This document shows positions 25,312 to 34,275 of a stretch of 64,000 nucleotides of DNA, piece by piece. The stretch is from DASWJS01 sp036397035 (GTDB lineage Bacteria > Actinomycetota > AC-67), in contig DASWJS010000034.1 in assembly GCA_036397035.1 (NCBI GenBank), positions 32,267 to 96,266 of the forward strand, in the 5' to 3' direction. Position 1 is the first letter of the stretch; every line of letters starts with the position of its first letter. The notes under the pieces were generated by a model. The model saw only the letters and a list, made by a program, of their open reading frames with translations, was not told the DNA's origin and made no database searches. A program made the translations under genes and the position numbers.

Positions 25312-25313
25312 CC

Positions 25314-25331
25314 GGCGCGCCGCGGCGCGCC
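25314..25331. terminator. 18-base GC palindrome between convergent genes
   Basis: GGCGCGCCGCGGCGCGCC is its own reverse complement and sits between the L,D-transpeptidase stop and the IclR stop, 2 bases from each. Position suits a bidirectional terminator. Confidence 0.5.
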
Positions 25332-25333
25332 CG

Positions 25334-26116
25334 CTAGGCGTCGTAGCCGAACTGTCTGCTGAGCGCTTGCGTTTGCTCGACCAGGAGTCGCGCGGCTTCG
25401 TCGGCCTCGTCCCTGAACCGTTCGAGCGGTCCGCACACGCTCATCACGGCGACGGGGCGTCCGTCGTGGCCGAGGATCGGAGCCGCGACCGACGCCGCGC
25501 CTTCGAGCCGCTCGCCCAGCGAGGAAGAGAACCCGCGGTCGCGAATGTCGGCGATCTCCTTGCGGAGCACGTCGGGGTCGGTCGGCGTCTTGGCGGTCAG
25601 CGGTTCCAGCGTTTCGCCGAGGTACTCCTCTTGCTCGTCGGCGCTGAGGAATGCCAGGAACGCCTTCGAGGACGAGCCCGCGTGCAGCGGCGCCTGCTGG
25701 CCGAGCGTCACCACCATCTTCACGTCGCGGTTCGGCGTGACCTGGTCGATGTACGTGCGCGTCCAGCCGGTGCGCAGCGACAGCGTTGCGGTTTCGTTGA
25801 TCGCCCGGCTGAGGTGCTCCATCGCCGGCCGCGCGAGGGTGCGCACGTCGGTGCGGTTCAGGTACGCCATGCCGAGGCGCAGCGATCCCGGTCCGAGCCG
25901 GTAACGCCTCGTCTTGGTGTCGATCTCGATGTAGCCCTTCAGGCGGAAGGACGTCAGCACGCGATAGACGACCGCCTTGGAAAGGTTGAGCGCGCGGGCG
26001 ATCTCCGTGACGCCGAGGGTGTCCACGCCGGGTTCGGTGAACAGCGACAGGACGTCGGCGGCGCGTTCGATCGCCATGACCGTGCTCGCCGAGCTGGTGG
26101 GTGCAATCTCTGTCAT
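25334..26116 (-). CDS. IclR family transcriptional regulator
   Basis: 260-residue regulator. An N-terminal winged helix-turn-helix (AIERAADVLSLFTEPG, then LGVTEIARALNLSKAVVYRVL at about residues 35-55) is followed by the effector-binding GAF-like domain with GSSSKAFLAFLS, RDRGFSSSLGERLEGAASVA and AAPILGHDGRPVAVMSV. The ATG overlaps the amidohydrolase stop (ATGA) and is preceded by GAGGAGATCG. IclR proteins commonly control the operon in which they lie, here the cyclic amidohydrolase upstream, with its substrate or product as ligand (inferred). Confidence 0.93.
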   Translation of the reverse strand: MTEIAPTSSASTVMAIERAADVLSLFTEPGVDTLGVTEIARALNLSKAVVYRVLTSFRLKGYIEIDTKTRRYRLGPGSLRLGMAYLNRTDVRTLARPAMEHLSRAINETATLSLRTGWTRTYIDQVTPNRDVKMVVTLGQQAPLHAGSSSKAFLAFLSADEQEEYLGETLEPLTAKTPTDPDVLRKEIADIRDRGFSSSLGERLEGAASVAAPILGHDGRPVAVMSVCGPLERFRDEADEAARLLVEQTQALSRQFGYDA

Positions 26117-27546
26117 CGATCTCCTCGCTTGAGATAGAGGCCGGGCCATTCTTTCGCAATCTCCCCGTCGCGCAACATCGGCCTGCCGCGAAGCACGGTC
26201 GCGACCGGCCAGCCTCGAACGGTAGCGCCTGCGAACGGCGTGTGATCCTGCGCCGAGCGGCAAAGCTCGGGGGTGACGGTTTGCTCCAGGTCGGGGTCGA
26301 CGATGGCGAAGTCGGCGTCGGAGCCGACGGCGATCGTTCCCTTTCGCGGGTAGAGGTTGTAGGTGCGGGCGGGGGTCGCGGCCGCGACCTGGGCGATACG
26401 GTCGACGGAAACGCCTCGCCTGTGGTGGCCTTCGGAAAGCAGCAACGGGTAGAGCAGCGCCGTGCCGCCGAAGCCGGGCAACGCCGGCCACAGCTCGTCG
26501 CCCTTGTTCGCCTCCATGCAGCACGCGTGATCGCTGGCGACGGTTCCGATCGCCCCGCGCTTCAGTCCTTCCCAGAGGGCCTCGTTGTCCCACCGCGTTC
26601 GGATCGGCGGGTTCACCTTCCCGCCCAGGCCGTCCATCGTCTCGTGCGAGAGCGCGAGGTGATGAACGGTCGTCTCCAGGTTGGCGTCCAGGCCCGGGTA
26701 GCGCTGCGACACCTCCTCGGCGGTCTGCAGCGCGAGCGCGCTCGACAGGTGCAGGAAGTTGGCGCGCACCCCGGTGGCGTCGCCCAGCACGCCGGCCTCC
26801 TCGATCGACAGGCGCTCGGTGAGCGGCGGCCGGGCCGCGGAGTACTCGGCCAGACCGCTCACGGTCGGGTCGGCCTTCGCGCGTTCGATGAAGATGCGGA
26901 GCAGCTCGGGCTGCTCGCAATGAAGGGACAGGGAAACGCGCTCCGGGCGTTCGGCGTCTACGGCGGCGATGGCTTCCATGATCTCGAACAGGTGCCCGAG
27001 GTCGTACTCCTCGGCCATCGTGTAGCCCTTCGCGTCGCGAGAGTCCGCCGCGAGGTTCAGGCCCTTGTAGAACATGTAGTACTTGAAGCTCGTCACGCCG
27101 TGCTCGTCGACGAGCCACGGGATCTCGCGGACGTGCTCGGCGGTCATCGGCGCGACGTGGAAGCCGACGTCGACTTTCGCGTGACCCTGCACCTTCGACA
27201 GCACTTCGGGGAAGATCTCGCGATACGGCCCGGTCTTGTTCAAGTAATGCGAGCCGGTCCGGAAGTAGGAGACGACGCTCGTCACGCCGCCGACGAGCGA
27301 GGAGGTCGTCTCGGTCTCGGTGTCCTCAGTCAGGTCGCGGTAGATGCCGAGGTGGTAGTGCGTATCGACGGCGCCCGGAAACACGAGCTTGCCCGACGCG
27401 TCGATCGCCTCGTCGGCGTCGGCGGGACCGATCTCGTCGGCGAGCGCGGCAATGCGCCCGTCCTTCACCCCGATGTCTCCCCGGATCACTCCGAGGAAAG
27501 GGATGACGAGTTGCCCGCCGATGACGGCGAGATCAAATCGTGCCAT
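26113..27546 (-). CDS. Cyclic amidohydrolase (dihydroorotase / allantoinase / hydantoinase family)
   Basis: 477-residue metal-dependent hydrolase of cyclic amides. Metal ligands are visible: H63 and H65 in GAVDTHYHLG, a likely carboxylated Lys K155 in SFKYYMFYKG, His in LSLHCEQPE and NFLHLSSAL, and Asp in TVASDHACC. The first 55 residues and the last 70 form the usual beta-sandwich (FDLAVIGGQLVIPFLGVIRG, ... RKGTIAVGSDADFAIVDPD). I chose the ATG at 27546 rather than a frame start 24 codons upstream because homology begins at MARFDLAVIGG. Co-transcribed with the IclR regulator. Which ring is opened (hydantoin, dihydropyrimidine, allantoin) cannot be told. Confidence 0.9.
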   Translation of the reverse strand: MARFDLAVIGGQLVIPFLGVIRGDIGVKDGRIAALADEIGPADADEAIDASGKLVFPGAVDTHYHLGIYRDLTEDTETETTSSLVGGVTSVVSYFRTGSHYLNKTGPYREIFPEVLSKVQGHAKVDVGFHVAPMTAEHVREIPWLVDEHGVTSFKYYMFYKGLNLAADSRDAKGYTMAEEYDLGHLFEIMEAIAAVDAERPERVSLSLHCEQPELLRIFIERAKADPTVSGLAEYSAARPPLTERLSIEEAGVLGDATGVRANFLHLSSALALQTAEEVSQRYPGLDANLETTVHHLALSHETMDGLGGKVNPPIRTRWDNEALWEGLKRGAIGTVASDHACCMEANKGDELWPALPGFGGTALLYPLLLSEGHHRRGVSVDRIAQVAAATPARTYNLYPRKGTIAVGSDADFAIVDPDLEQTVTPELCRSAQDHTPFAGATVRGWPVATVLRGRPMLRDGEIAKEWPGLYLKRGDR

Positions 27547-27573
27547 CGCGACCCCTTGCTCCGGCGTTTCTAT

Positions 27574-27601
27574 TAGCGGTTGTACGTTTCCCTGAACGCT
27601 A
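27574..27601. promoter_or_regulatory. Weak inverted repeat upstream of the amidohydrolase operon
   Basis: TAGCG, 18 bases, CGCTA, with additional partial symmetry inside (GGTT / GAAC). It lies 28-55 bases before the amidohydrolase start and could be an IclR operator; arms are short, so this is a suggestion only. Confidence 0.2.
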
Positions 27602-27736
27602 TCTCCGTGCCGTGCCAACTGTCAACGGGAAGTCCACCCGCGCCTGACCTGGTCCGCCTCGGCCAACGTTAGCAGCGAGCGAGTACCACGTGATGCTACG
27701 AAGTAGACAGATTGTCCTTACGCAATTCCGGGCGCC

Positions 27737-29551
27737 TCATCCCAGTGACGGCGTCACGCAGACCTCGCCCGCGATCGATCCGCAGGCCGGCGCGGCCGCC
27801 CGGTAGGGCGGAAGCGCCGGCATGAACGGCAGCAGGAGTGTGGACGGATGGTCCTGGTCCTGCATGATCGTCACGAGCCCCGGCTCGCCGGACTCGTAGG
27901 CGTAGGTCGAGATCGGGTCGTTCACCGGGGGCGCGTGGAGCTGGAGCACCAGCGTGTGGTCGGCGCGCCAGACGTGACCCAGCGGGAAGATCTCGATCTC
28001 GAACTTGGTGGGCGCCTGGGGGATGACCGGCGTGACCTCCGTGTACCGGTAGTGCGGCCGGTACAGCTCGCCGGCCGCGTAGCCGGATTTCGCGGCGTCG
28101 AACTGCGCGGCATAGGACGCGCGGAGCAGCCCGCGCTGCACGAACGTCGTGTCGCCGTTCGGCGCGACGTCGAGGATCTCGGCCCAGAAGTCCGTGTCGG
28201 GGCTCGAGAGCTTCGCCCAGAGGCTCAGCTCCAGCGGTCCCGCGAGCGCCGCGTCCTCGGAGAAAGTCAGCTCGTAGCGCGCCGTGTCCGGCAGCCCGGT
28301 CGTGAAGCCGTACGGCGCAAGGGGCGCCCCGGTCGGCGCGGCGTTGCCGACGTCCAGCGTCAGGTGTCGCGAGTTGCCGGTCGAAACGTAGGACACCTCG
28401 CCCTCGCCGCCGGTCGCGTTCTCCGACAGCGTGTGGTCGGCGCGCAAGTAGAGCCTGCGCCAGTCGGTCTCGGGTAGCGGCCAGTCCGAGGAGACGTAGG
28501 GCGTGAGGCGGTCGGCCCCCTTCGACTCGAAGTACAGCAGCACGCGCTTCGACGGATCGAGCACGTCCGCGCACGCCGTGCCGTCCGACGTCGAGGCGGC
28601 CGCGTTGCCTTCGTGGATCAGCCAGCAGTCGAACCAGTCTCGCTTGTTCCCGGTCGGGTCGTTGGGATTGTGGCGCCCGGTCGAGACCGTGAGCCGCTTC
28701 GGAACGCCGGCGGGGAGGTTCTCCCACAGGACGTGACCTCCGCGCGGGCCGGTCTGCTCGTCCTGGTACTGCTGGCCGAGCTGAATCGGAACCTCGATGC
28801 CCTCGATGTGCGACAGCAACGCGTTGCGGATCGCCCAGGACTCCTCGGTCGCGAACGGCGAGCCGTACGTGTCGAGCACGATGTCGGGCGTCGGCGCCAA
28901 GCTGGACCCCCGGTGATCGAGGTAGTTCTGGCGGCAGTGCTCGTCGCCGGCGACTAGGCCCGCGTTGGCGCTGTGCTCGCCCAAAGGCCGGACGCCGGCG
29001 CCCCACAGGATCGGGAAGCCGTAGTTGGAGATGCCGCCCGGGTAGAGGATCCCGCGGTAGAAGTCGTCGATCAGCCCGGAGACGGCGACGGCGTCCAGCT
29101 CCGCGGGCGACTGCGCCGCGACGAGGAACCCGGTCAGCCCGCCGTAGGAGTGCCCGTAGATTCCCACCTGCCCGTTGAACCAGTCCTGCTGCGGGATCCA
29201 GTTGTCGATGACGTACGCGCCGTCCTGGCTGGAGCGCTCGCTGAACAGCGCGAGCTGACCGGCCGAGCAGCCGGTCCCGCGCAGCGAGATTCCGACGACG
29301 ACGTAATCGGGCTTGTTCACGAACGAGCCGTCGTTCGGCGACGCCGCGCCCCCGTAGCCCTCGATCTGGACCAGCGTCGGGTAGGTCTCGCCTGCGACGT
29401 AATTGCTCGGCAGGAACACCTGCACGGCGATCTCGGTGCCGTCGTCCACGGTCACGTACTGGATGCCGGTGCCGGCCGCGTGGCCGCTTCCGCCGGCCAG
29501 AGGCGCCAGGGCGAGCGCGAGCGCAAGCACGCCGAGCTTTCGAATGGTCAT
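27737..29551 (-). CDS. Secreted CocE/NonD-type (peptidase S15) hydrolase
   Basis: 604-residue exported alpha/beta-hydrolase. I chose the ATG at 29551 (GGAGG seven bases upstream); the signal peptide is MTIRKLGVLALALALAPLAG with cleavage near GHA-AG. The nucleophile is S135 in IYGHSYGGLTG, and the surrounding QDWFNGQVG and VVVGISLRGTGCS match the X-Pro dipeptidyl-peptidase/CocE fold. The C-terminal 220 residues form the galactose-binding-like PepX_C domain (RHLTLDVGNAA, PLELSLWAKLSSPDTDFWAE). Substrate may be a peptide, ester or polymer outside the cell. Divergent from the cupredoxin lipoprotein gene with 191 bases between starts. Confidence 0.88.
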   Translation of the reverse strand: MTIRKLGVLALALALAPLAGGSGHAAGTGIQYVTVDDGTEIAVQVFLPSNYVAGETYPTLVQIEGYGGAASPNDGSFVNKPDYVVVGISLRGTGCSAGQLALFSERSSQDGAYVIDNWIPQQDWFNGQVGIYGHSYGGLTGFLVAAQSPAELDAVAVSGLIDDFYRGILYPGGISNYGFPILWGAGVRPLGEHSANAGLVAGDEHCRQNYLDHRGSSLAPTPDIVLDTYGSPFATEESWAIRNALLSHIEGIEVPIQLGQQYQDEQTGPRGGHVLWENLPAGVPKRLTVSTGRHNPNDPTGNKRDWFDCWLIHEGNAAASTSDGTACADVLDPSKRVLLYFESKGADRLTPYVSSDWPLPETDWRRLYLRADHTLSENATGGEGEVSYVSTGNSRHLTLDVGNAAPTGAPLAPYGFTTGLPDTARYELTFSEDAALAGPLELSLWAKLSSPDTDFWAEILDVAPNGDTTFVQRGLLRASYAAQFDAAKSGYAAGELYRPHYRYTEVTPVIPQAPTKFEIEIFPLGHVWRADHTLVLQLHAPPVNDPISTYAYESGEPGLVTIMQDQDHPSTLLLPFMPALPPYRAAAPACGSIAGEVCVTPSLG

Positions 29552-29742
29552 CGGGGTTCCTCCCACTGGTCGTGTGCGCCCCCAGGTTCTCTACCGACTG
29601 GTCGGATTCCTTCCCGGGCGCATCCGAACGCCGGCCGCCTTGCGCTGCGCGTTTGCTTCACGGCCGACGGGCGACAAGAATCGGTCCCGCCTGCGGTCGG
29701 CGCCATGCAGGGCGTCGCCGCCAACGCGAAAGGGGAAACGCG

Positions 29743-30873
29743 ATGAGGCGAACTGCGACCACGTTCGCATTGGCTGCGCTGGTCGGCGCCGCCTGCACGT
29801 CGACGGGAACCGGGACGACGCCGTCGGGGCCGGTCACCGTCGTGATGGACACCGGCGGCAAGACCGCCTTCGCGAGCTTTGCGCTCGCGTACTTCCCGCG
29901 GGACGTCAAGGTCCACGCCGGAGACTCCGTGCTGTTCGAGAACGCCTACACGGGCGAGCCGCACTCGGTCACCCTCGGAACGCTCGTCCAAGGGCTGCTC
30001 GACGCATCCGACACGCTCGACGAGAACGATCCCGCTCCGCCGGAGGACGCAAAGCTTCCGCCGCTGCTGCCGAGCGGACCCGGCGACGCGCCGCAGGCAG
30101 CGGCGAACCCGTGCTATCTGGCCGAGGGCGAGCCGCCCACCGAGGAGCCGTGCGAGCCGGGCCAGGCCACGCAGGTGCCGTTCGACGGCACGCAGGCCTA
30201 CTACAACAGCGGCTTCCTCGCCGCCGGACAGGACTTCGAAGTCGAGCTTGCCGACGACATCGTGCCCGGCGCCTACCGCTACTTCTGCCTGCTGCACCGG
30301 CAGGGGATGCAGGGCAGCATCACGGTCGTCGACGACGCCACCGAGGTCCCGACCGCGGACGACGTGGAGGCCGAAGCCGAGGCCGCGATCGACGAATTCG
30401 AGTCCAGGCTCGAGCCCGCGGTCGCCGAAGCCGAGGACGCCCCGCCCGGCGTCGTGTGGGCGGGCTTCGGCTCTGAGGACGCCCCCGAGGGCGCAATCGC
30501 CGAGTTCCTGCCCGGCACCGTCGAAGTGGCCGCGGGCGATACGGTGACGTTCAACTTCGTGGGCCCGCACACGGTGTCGTTCAACCCGCCGGCGGAAGCC
30601 ACGGGCGCGCTGACGCAGGCGCCCGACGGCACCTGGCACGCGAACGAGGCGGCGTTCACGCCGTCGCCGCCGGGTCCGCCTCCCGGCGAGGTGGCGGAGG
30701 CGACGACCGTCACCGCCGCGTTCGGCGGGGGCGACGAGTACGTCAGCTCCGGGATCGCGATCTCGTTCCCGCCGGAGCTGTTCTCCTACGAGGTCACGTT
30801 CACCGAGCCGGGCACCTACACGTACGTGTGCCTCATCCACCCGGCGATGGCGGGGACCGTAACGGTCGCCTGA
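29743..30873 (+). CDS. Lipoprotein with two cupredoxin (plastocyanin-like) domains
   Basis: 376-residue exported protein with a lipobox (FALAALVGAAC) directly after the basic MRRTAT start, so it is probably lipid-anchored. Two blue-copper-like domains follow. The first has GEPHSVTL and YRYFCLLHRQGMQGSITV; the second has VGPHTVSF and YTYVCLIHPAMAGTVTV: each gives His, Cys, His and Met in the type 1 copper arrangement. A Glu/Ala-rich helix (about residues 205-230) links them. Likely an electron carrier or copper-binding surface protein. AAAGGGGAAA precedes the ATG. No copper-enzyme gene is adjacent. Confidence 0.9.
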   Translation: MRRTATTFALAALVGAACTSTGTGTTPSGPVTVVMDTGGKTAFASFALAYFPRDVKVHAGDSVLFENAYTGEPHSVTLGTLVQGLLDASDTLDENDPAPPEDAKLPPLLPSGPGDAPQAAANPCYLAEGEPPTEEPCEPGQATQVPFDGTQAYYNSGFLAAGQDFEVELADDIVPGAYRYFCLLHRQGMQGSITVVDDATEVPTADDVEAEAEAAIDEFESRLEPAVAEAEDAPPGVVWAGFGSEDAPEGAIAEFLPGTVEVAAGDTVTFNFVGPHTVSFNPPAEATGALTQAPDGTWHANEAAFTPSPPGPPPGEVAEATTVTAAFGGGDEYVSSGIAISFPPELFSYEVTFTEPGTYTYVCLIHPAMAGTVTVA

Positions 30874-30891
30874 TCCGAGCGGACCGAAGCG

Positions 30892-32280
30892 CTACAGGCC
30901 GGCGAGCAGATCGCCGGCCTGAAGCGTCTCCAGGGCCGCGCACCGCTCGCGAACGCGCTCGGCCTGCCCGGGCGTCATCGAGCGGAGGGCGTTGTCGGTG
31001 AACTTGCGCGCCAGATCCTCGTCGCTCAGCGGGTTGCCCGGGCCCCCGCGATTCGCCTCGATTCGCCGTTCGATCTCGCGGCCGTCGATCGTGCGCACGC
31101 GCAGCACCGCGGGGAACTGGTTGGGGTAGATGCCGTCGCACCACGGGTCGGCCTCGACCGCGATGCGCGCCATGAGCGCGCGCCGGGCGGGGTCGCGCGC
31201 CAACTCGTCGGTGAAGTCGTCGAGCCCGACCCCCAGCCCGCCGCCGCCGGCGAGCGCCGCGGCGACCGTGTACGGGCCGCTGAACTGCGCCTGATAGCCG
31301 GTCTCCGGCGCGCGCTTGGCCTCGATCGGCTCGCCGATCGTGCGCACGGTCGGCGCCGCGACGCCGAGCATCGCGCGGTCGACGTCCTCCGGCCGCAAGC
31401 CCTCCTCCCTCAGGGCGATCGCCGCGTCGATGCCGGCGTGCGTGAAGTGGTTGCAAGGGTAGGGCTTGAAGAAGATGCCAGGCACCGACCAGGTCTGCCC
31501 GAGGCCGTCCACGATCGCGCCTGCGTCGAACCGCCCGTCGATCCAGGCGCTGAAGAAACCGAAGCGGCCCTCCAGCGCCGTGGGCGGCCCGGTGATGCCG
31601 CGCGCGGCGAGCATCGCCGCGGTGACGCCGGACTGCGCCGCGATCCCGCAATGGAGCCGCTTCACCGTGCCGCCTGTGCGGTTGCCCTCGATGACGCCCG
31701 AGCCCATCGACACCGCGATGCCCATCGCGTGCGCGATTCCGGCCGCGTCGAGGCCGAGCACGGCGGCGGCGGAGGCCGCGCTCGCGACCGCGCCGCAGAT
31801 GCTCGTCGCGTGCTGGCCGCGTTCGAAGAACAGCGAGTTGCCTGTCTCGCGGTCGTAACCGGCCATCCCGAGCCTGACGCAGATCTCGATGCCGGCGGCG
31901 ATCGCCTCGACCGTGCGCGCGCCGCTCGCGCCGGCAAGCTCGGCGGCCGCCAGCGTCGCGGGCACCACCGAGGCGCTCGGGTGAAGGATCGACGGCAGGT
32001 GGGTGTCGTCGTAGTCGAGGGAGTGCGCGAGCACCCCGTTGACGAACGCCGCATGGGGCGCCGGCAACAAGTCTCGCGCGCCGATCGCATGTGCCTGGGC
32101 CGCGCCCCCGAGGGCCGTCGTGTGCTCGACCACCGCGGCGCTGGTCTCCAGGGGAAGCGCCGCCGCGCAGAGACCGACGACGTCCAGCACGCGACTGCGG
32201 ACGCTCGCGCGCACCTCATCCGGCACCGCTGCCTGGGCGGCGAAGCTCCCGAGCCGCTGGACGAGCGTCGGCTCGCTCAT
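30892..32280 (-). CDS. MmgE/PrpD family protein
   Basis: 462-residue protein of the MmgE/PrpD family (2-methylcitrate dehydratase, cis-aconitate decarboxylase, iminodisuccinate epimerase and relatives). Family hallmarks: HSLDYDDTHLPSILHPSASV (about residues 78-97), the helical HATSICGAVASAASAA, HCGIAAQSGV and KPYPCNHFTHAGIDAA. The start overlaps the stop of the cyclase gene (ATGA), and a hairpin overlaps the 3' end. Neighbouring CoA-transferase and hydrolase genes suggest handling of a branched dicarboxylic or tricarboxylic acid, but the family is broad and the reaction is not determined. Confidence 0.9.
   Translation of the reverse strand: MSEPTLVQRLGSFAAQAAVPDEVRASVRSRVLDVVGLCAAALPLETSAAVVEHTTALGGAAQAHAIGARDLLPAPHAAFVNGVLAHSLDYDDTHLPSILHPSASVVPATLAAAELAGASGARTVEAIAAGIEICVRLGMAGYDRETGNSLFFERGQHATSICGAVASAASAAAVLGLDAAGIAHAMGIAVSMGSGVIEGNRTGGTVKRLHCGIAAQSGVTAAMLAARGITGPPTALEGRFGFFSAWIDGRFDAGAIVDGLGQTWSVPGIFFKPYPCNHFTHAGIDAAIALREEGLRPEDVDRAMLGVAAPTVRTIGEPIEAKRAPETGYQAQFSGPYTVAAALAGGGGLGVGLDDFTDELARDPARRALMARIAVEADPWCDGIYPNQFPAVLRVRTIDGREIERRIEANRGGPGNPLSDEDLARKFTDNALRSMTPGQAERVRERCAALETLQAGDLLAGL
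30895..30921. terminator. 11-bp hairpin between convergent cupredoxin and MmgE/PrpD genes
   Basis: CAGGCCGGCGA, loop GCAGA, TCGCCGGCCTG. It overlaps the last codons of the MmgE/PrpD gene and lies 22 bases after the cupredoxin stop, a likely bidirectional terminator. Confidence 0.6.
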
Positions 32281-33086
32281 GCGCCGGCGATCGCGAGCGG
32301 ACGAACGGGCGAGCCGGTCGCGCCCACGATCTTCAGCGGCGCGAGCACGAACAGGAACTCGGAGACGCGCGCCGCGGCCAGCTCCTCCAGGGCGAGCGTC
32401 TCGATGATGTGGATGCCGTGCTCGACGAGCAGCACGCGGTGTGCGGGGAGCAGGGCGTGGCCGGCGCCGGCTGGGAGCCGCTCGAACGCGATCGTGTCGG
32501 CGCCGGCCGCGCGGACACGCGCCTCGGCCAGCCAGCGCGCACCGGCCTCGCCCGGTCCCGGCACGCCGGTCTCGCGTCCGACGTAGGAGGCCGGGTCGGC
32601 CCAGCGCCGGCCCCAGCCGGTTCGCACGAGCGCGACGTCCCCGGGCTGCGGTCGCGCGCCGCGCGCCGCGGCGGCTTCCAAGTCCGCCGGCGTGACCTCG
32701 TAGCCCGGCTCGCACGCGTCGATGCCGAGCGCGGCCGGCACGTCCAGCAGCACGCCGCGGCAAACCATCGGCTCGATCGTCTCCGCCCCGAGCGAACCGA
32801 ACGCTCGCCCCCGCATCGCGTCGGCGACGGCGAGGTGGCCGTGCAGCTCGCCGTCGTGGGAGACGTGCGACAGCGCGTCGACGTGCGTGCCGACGTGCCC
32901 GCCGGTGACGATCAGCTCGTTCGCCGCCGAGCCGCCGTCGGGGCGCACGACGTCGCCGTGGCGGCGCTCCAACACCATGCGGAACGGCGGGTGGTTGGGG
33001 GACTGGGGCATGCCGGCGAACAGCTCGCGCCCGAGGTCGAAGACGCGCGCGCCGCCGGCCAGCGCCGTCAGGAACGCGTCAGCCAA
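32277..33086 (-). CDS. Cyclase family protein (kynurenine formamidase-like hydrolase)
   Basis: About 269 residues. The metal-binding motif of the cyclase/KynB family is present as GGHVGTHVDALSHVSHDG (H-x-G-T-H-x-D). Downstream family features are ALVRTGWGRRWADP and GIHIIETLALEELAA. I chose the TTG at 33086, which overlaps the CoA-transferase stop (TTGGCTGA); an ATG at 33134 in the same frame would extend 16 residues into that gene. The family hydrolyses amides, formamides or lactones. It lies in an operon bicupin - CoA-transferase - cyclase - MmgE/PrpD, so a lactone or amide step near a CoA-activated acid is likely. Confidence 0.87.
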   Translation of the reverse strand: MADAFLTALAGGARVFDLGRELFAGMPQSPNHPPFRMVLERRHGDVVRPDGGSAANELIVTGGHVGTHVDALSHVSHDGELHGHLAVADAMRGRAFGSLGAETIEPMVCRGVLLDVPAALGIDACEPGYEVTPADLEAAAARGARPQPGDVALVRTGWGRRWADPASYVGRETGVPGPGEAGARWLAEARVRAAGADTIAFERLPAGAGHALLPAHRVLLVEHGIHIIETLALEELAAARVSEFLFVLAPLKIVGATGSPVRPLAIAGA

Positions 33087-34275
33087 CGACGCCTCGCTCC
33101 CGCAGCGCCGCGATGCGTTCGGGGCCGAAACCAACTTCGGCGAGCACCTCGTCGGTGTCGGCGCCGACGTCGCGGCCGGTGTGGCGGATCTCGCCGGGGG
33201 TGGCGCTCATGCGGAAGAGCACGTTTTGCATCCGCACCGGCCCGAGGTCGGCGTCCTGGACGGTCGCGATCATCTCGCGCGCGCGCACGTGCGGGTCGGC
33301 CATGAGCTCGGCGACGTCGTAGACCGGCGCGATCGCGGCCTCGGCGGCCTCGAACGCGGCGATCACCTCCTCGCGCGCGCGCGCGCCGATCCATTCGGCG
33401 ACCATCGCGTCGAGCAGGTCGCCGTGCTCGGCCCGGCCCTTGCCGGTGGCGAACCACGGCTCGCCGACTACCTCCGGATGGCCGACCAGCTCCATCACCC
33501 GCCGCGCGATCGAGTCGGCGCTCGTGGAGATCGCGACCCATCGGCCGTCCGCGGTCTTGTAGGTGTTGCGCGGCGCGTTGTTCTCGGACCGGTTCCCGGT
33601 GCGCCGCTGAACGAGCCCGAGCTGATCGTAGGTGATCGGCTGCGGGCCGAGCACCGTCACGATCGGCTCCAGGATGGACAGGTCGACGTCCTGGCCCGCG
33701 CCGCCGCGCGCGTCGCGGTGGTACAGCGCGGTCATGACCGCGTACGCGCCGGTCATCCCCGCGATCGAGTCGGCCAGTCCGAACGGCGGCAGCGTCGGCG
33801 GCCCGTCGGGCTCGCCGGTGATCGCGGCGAACCCGCTCATCGACTCGGCGAGCGTGCCGAAGCCCGGACGAGCCGCGTACGGACCCGTCTGCCCGAAGCC
33901 CGTCACCCGCAGCACGACGAGCCCGGGGTTCTCGGCGCGCAGCGACTCGGGCGCGAGGCCCCACCGCTCGAGCGTCCCGGGACGAAAGTTCTCAACGATC
34001 ACGTCGGCCGTGCGGGCGAGCGCGCGGAAGACCTCGGCGCCGTCGGGGTCGCCCAGGTACAGCCCGACCGTGCGCTTGTTGCGGCTGAGCATCTTCCACC
34101 ACAGGCCCTTGCCGTCCTTGCTGTGCCCGTGGCCGCGCATCGAGTCTCCCCGCGCCGGGTGCTCGATCTTGATCACGTCGGCGCCGTAGTCCCCGAGGAG
34201 CTGGCACGTCAGCGGTCCGGCCAGCACGGTGCTCGCGTCGAGCACGCGCACGCCGTCGAGCGGTCCGGCTCCCAC
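33079..34275 (-). CDS. Class III CoA-transferase (CaiB/BaiF family)
   Basis: 398-residue CoA-transferase that moves CoA between carboxylic acids through an aspartyl anhydride. The catalytic Asp is D169 in FGLADSIAGMTGAYAV, the same number as in formyl-CoA transferase. Family segments VLAGPLTCQLLGDYGADVIK and RNKRTVGLYLGDPDG are clear. The GTG start follows directly after the stop of the bicupin gene with no gap, indicating coupling. It supplies the CoA-thioester for the adjacent MmgE/PrpD or hydratase genes (inferred). A second copy of the family lies at 35824 on the other strand. Confidence 0.92.
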   Translation of the reverse strand: MGAGPLDGVRVLDASTVLAGPLTCQLLGDYGADVIKIEHPARGDSMRGHGHSKDGKGLWWKMLSRNKRTVGLYLGDPDGAEVFRALARTADVIVENFRPGTLERWGLAPESLRAENPGLVVLRVTGFGQTGPYAARPGFGTLAESMSGFAAITGEPDGPPTLPPFGLADSIAGMTGAYAVMTALYHRDARGGAGQDVDLSILEPIVTVLGPQPITYDQLGLVQRRTGNRSENNAPRNTYKTADGRWVAISTSADSIARRVMELVGHPEVVGEPWFATGKGRAEHGDLLDAMVAEWIGARAREEVIAAFEAAEAAIAPVYDVAELMADPHVRAREMIATVQDADLGPVRMQNVLFRMSATPGEIRHTGRDVGADTDEVLAEVGFGPERIAALRERGVVG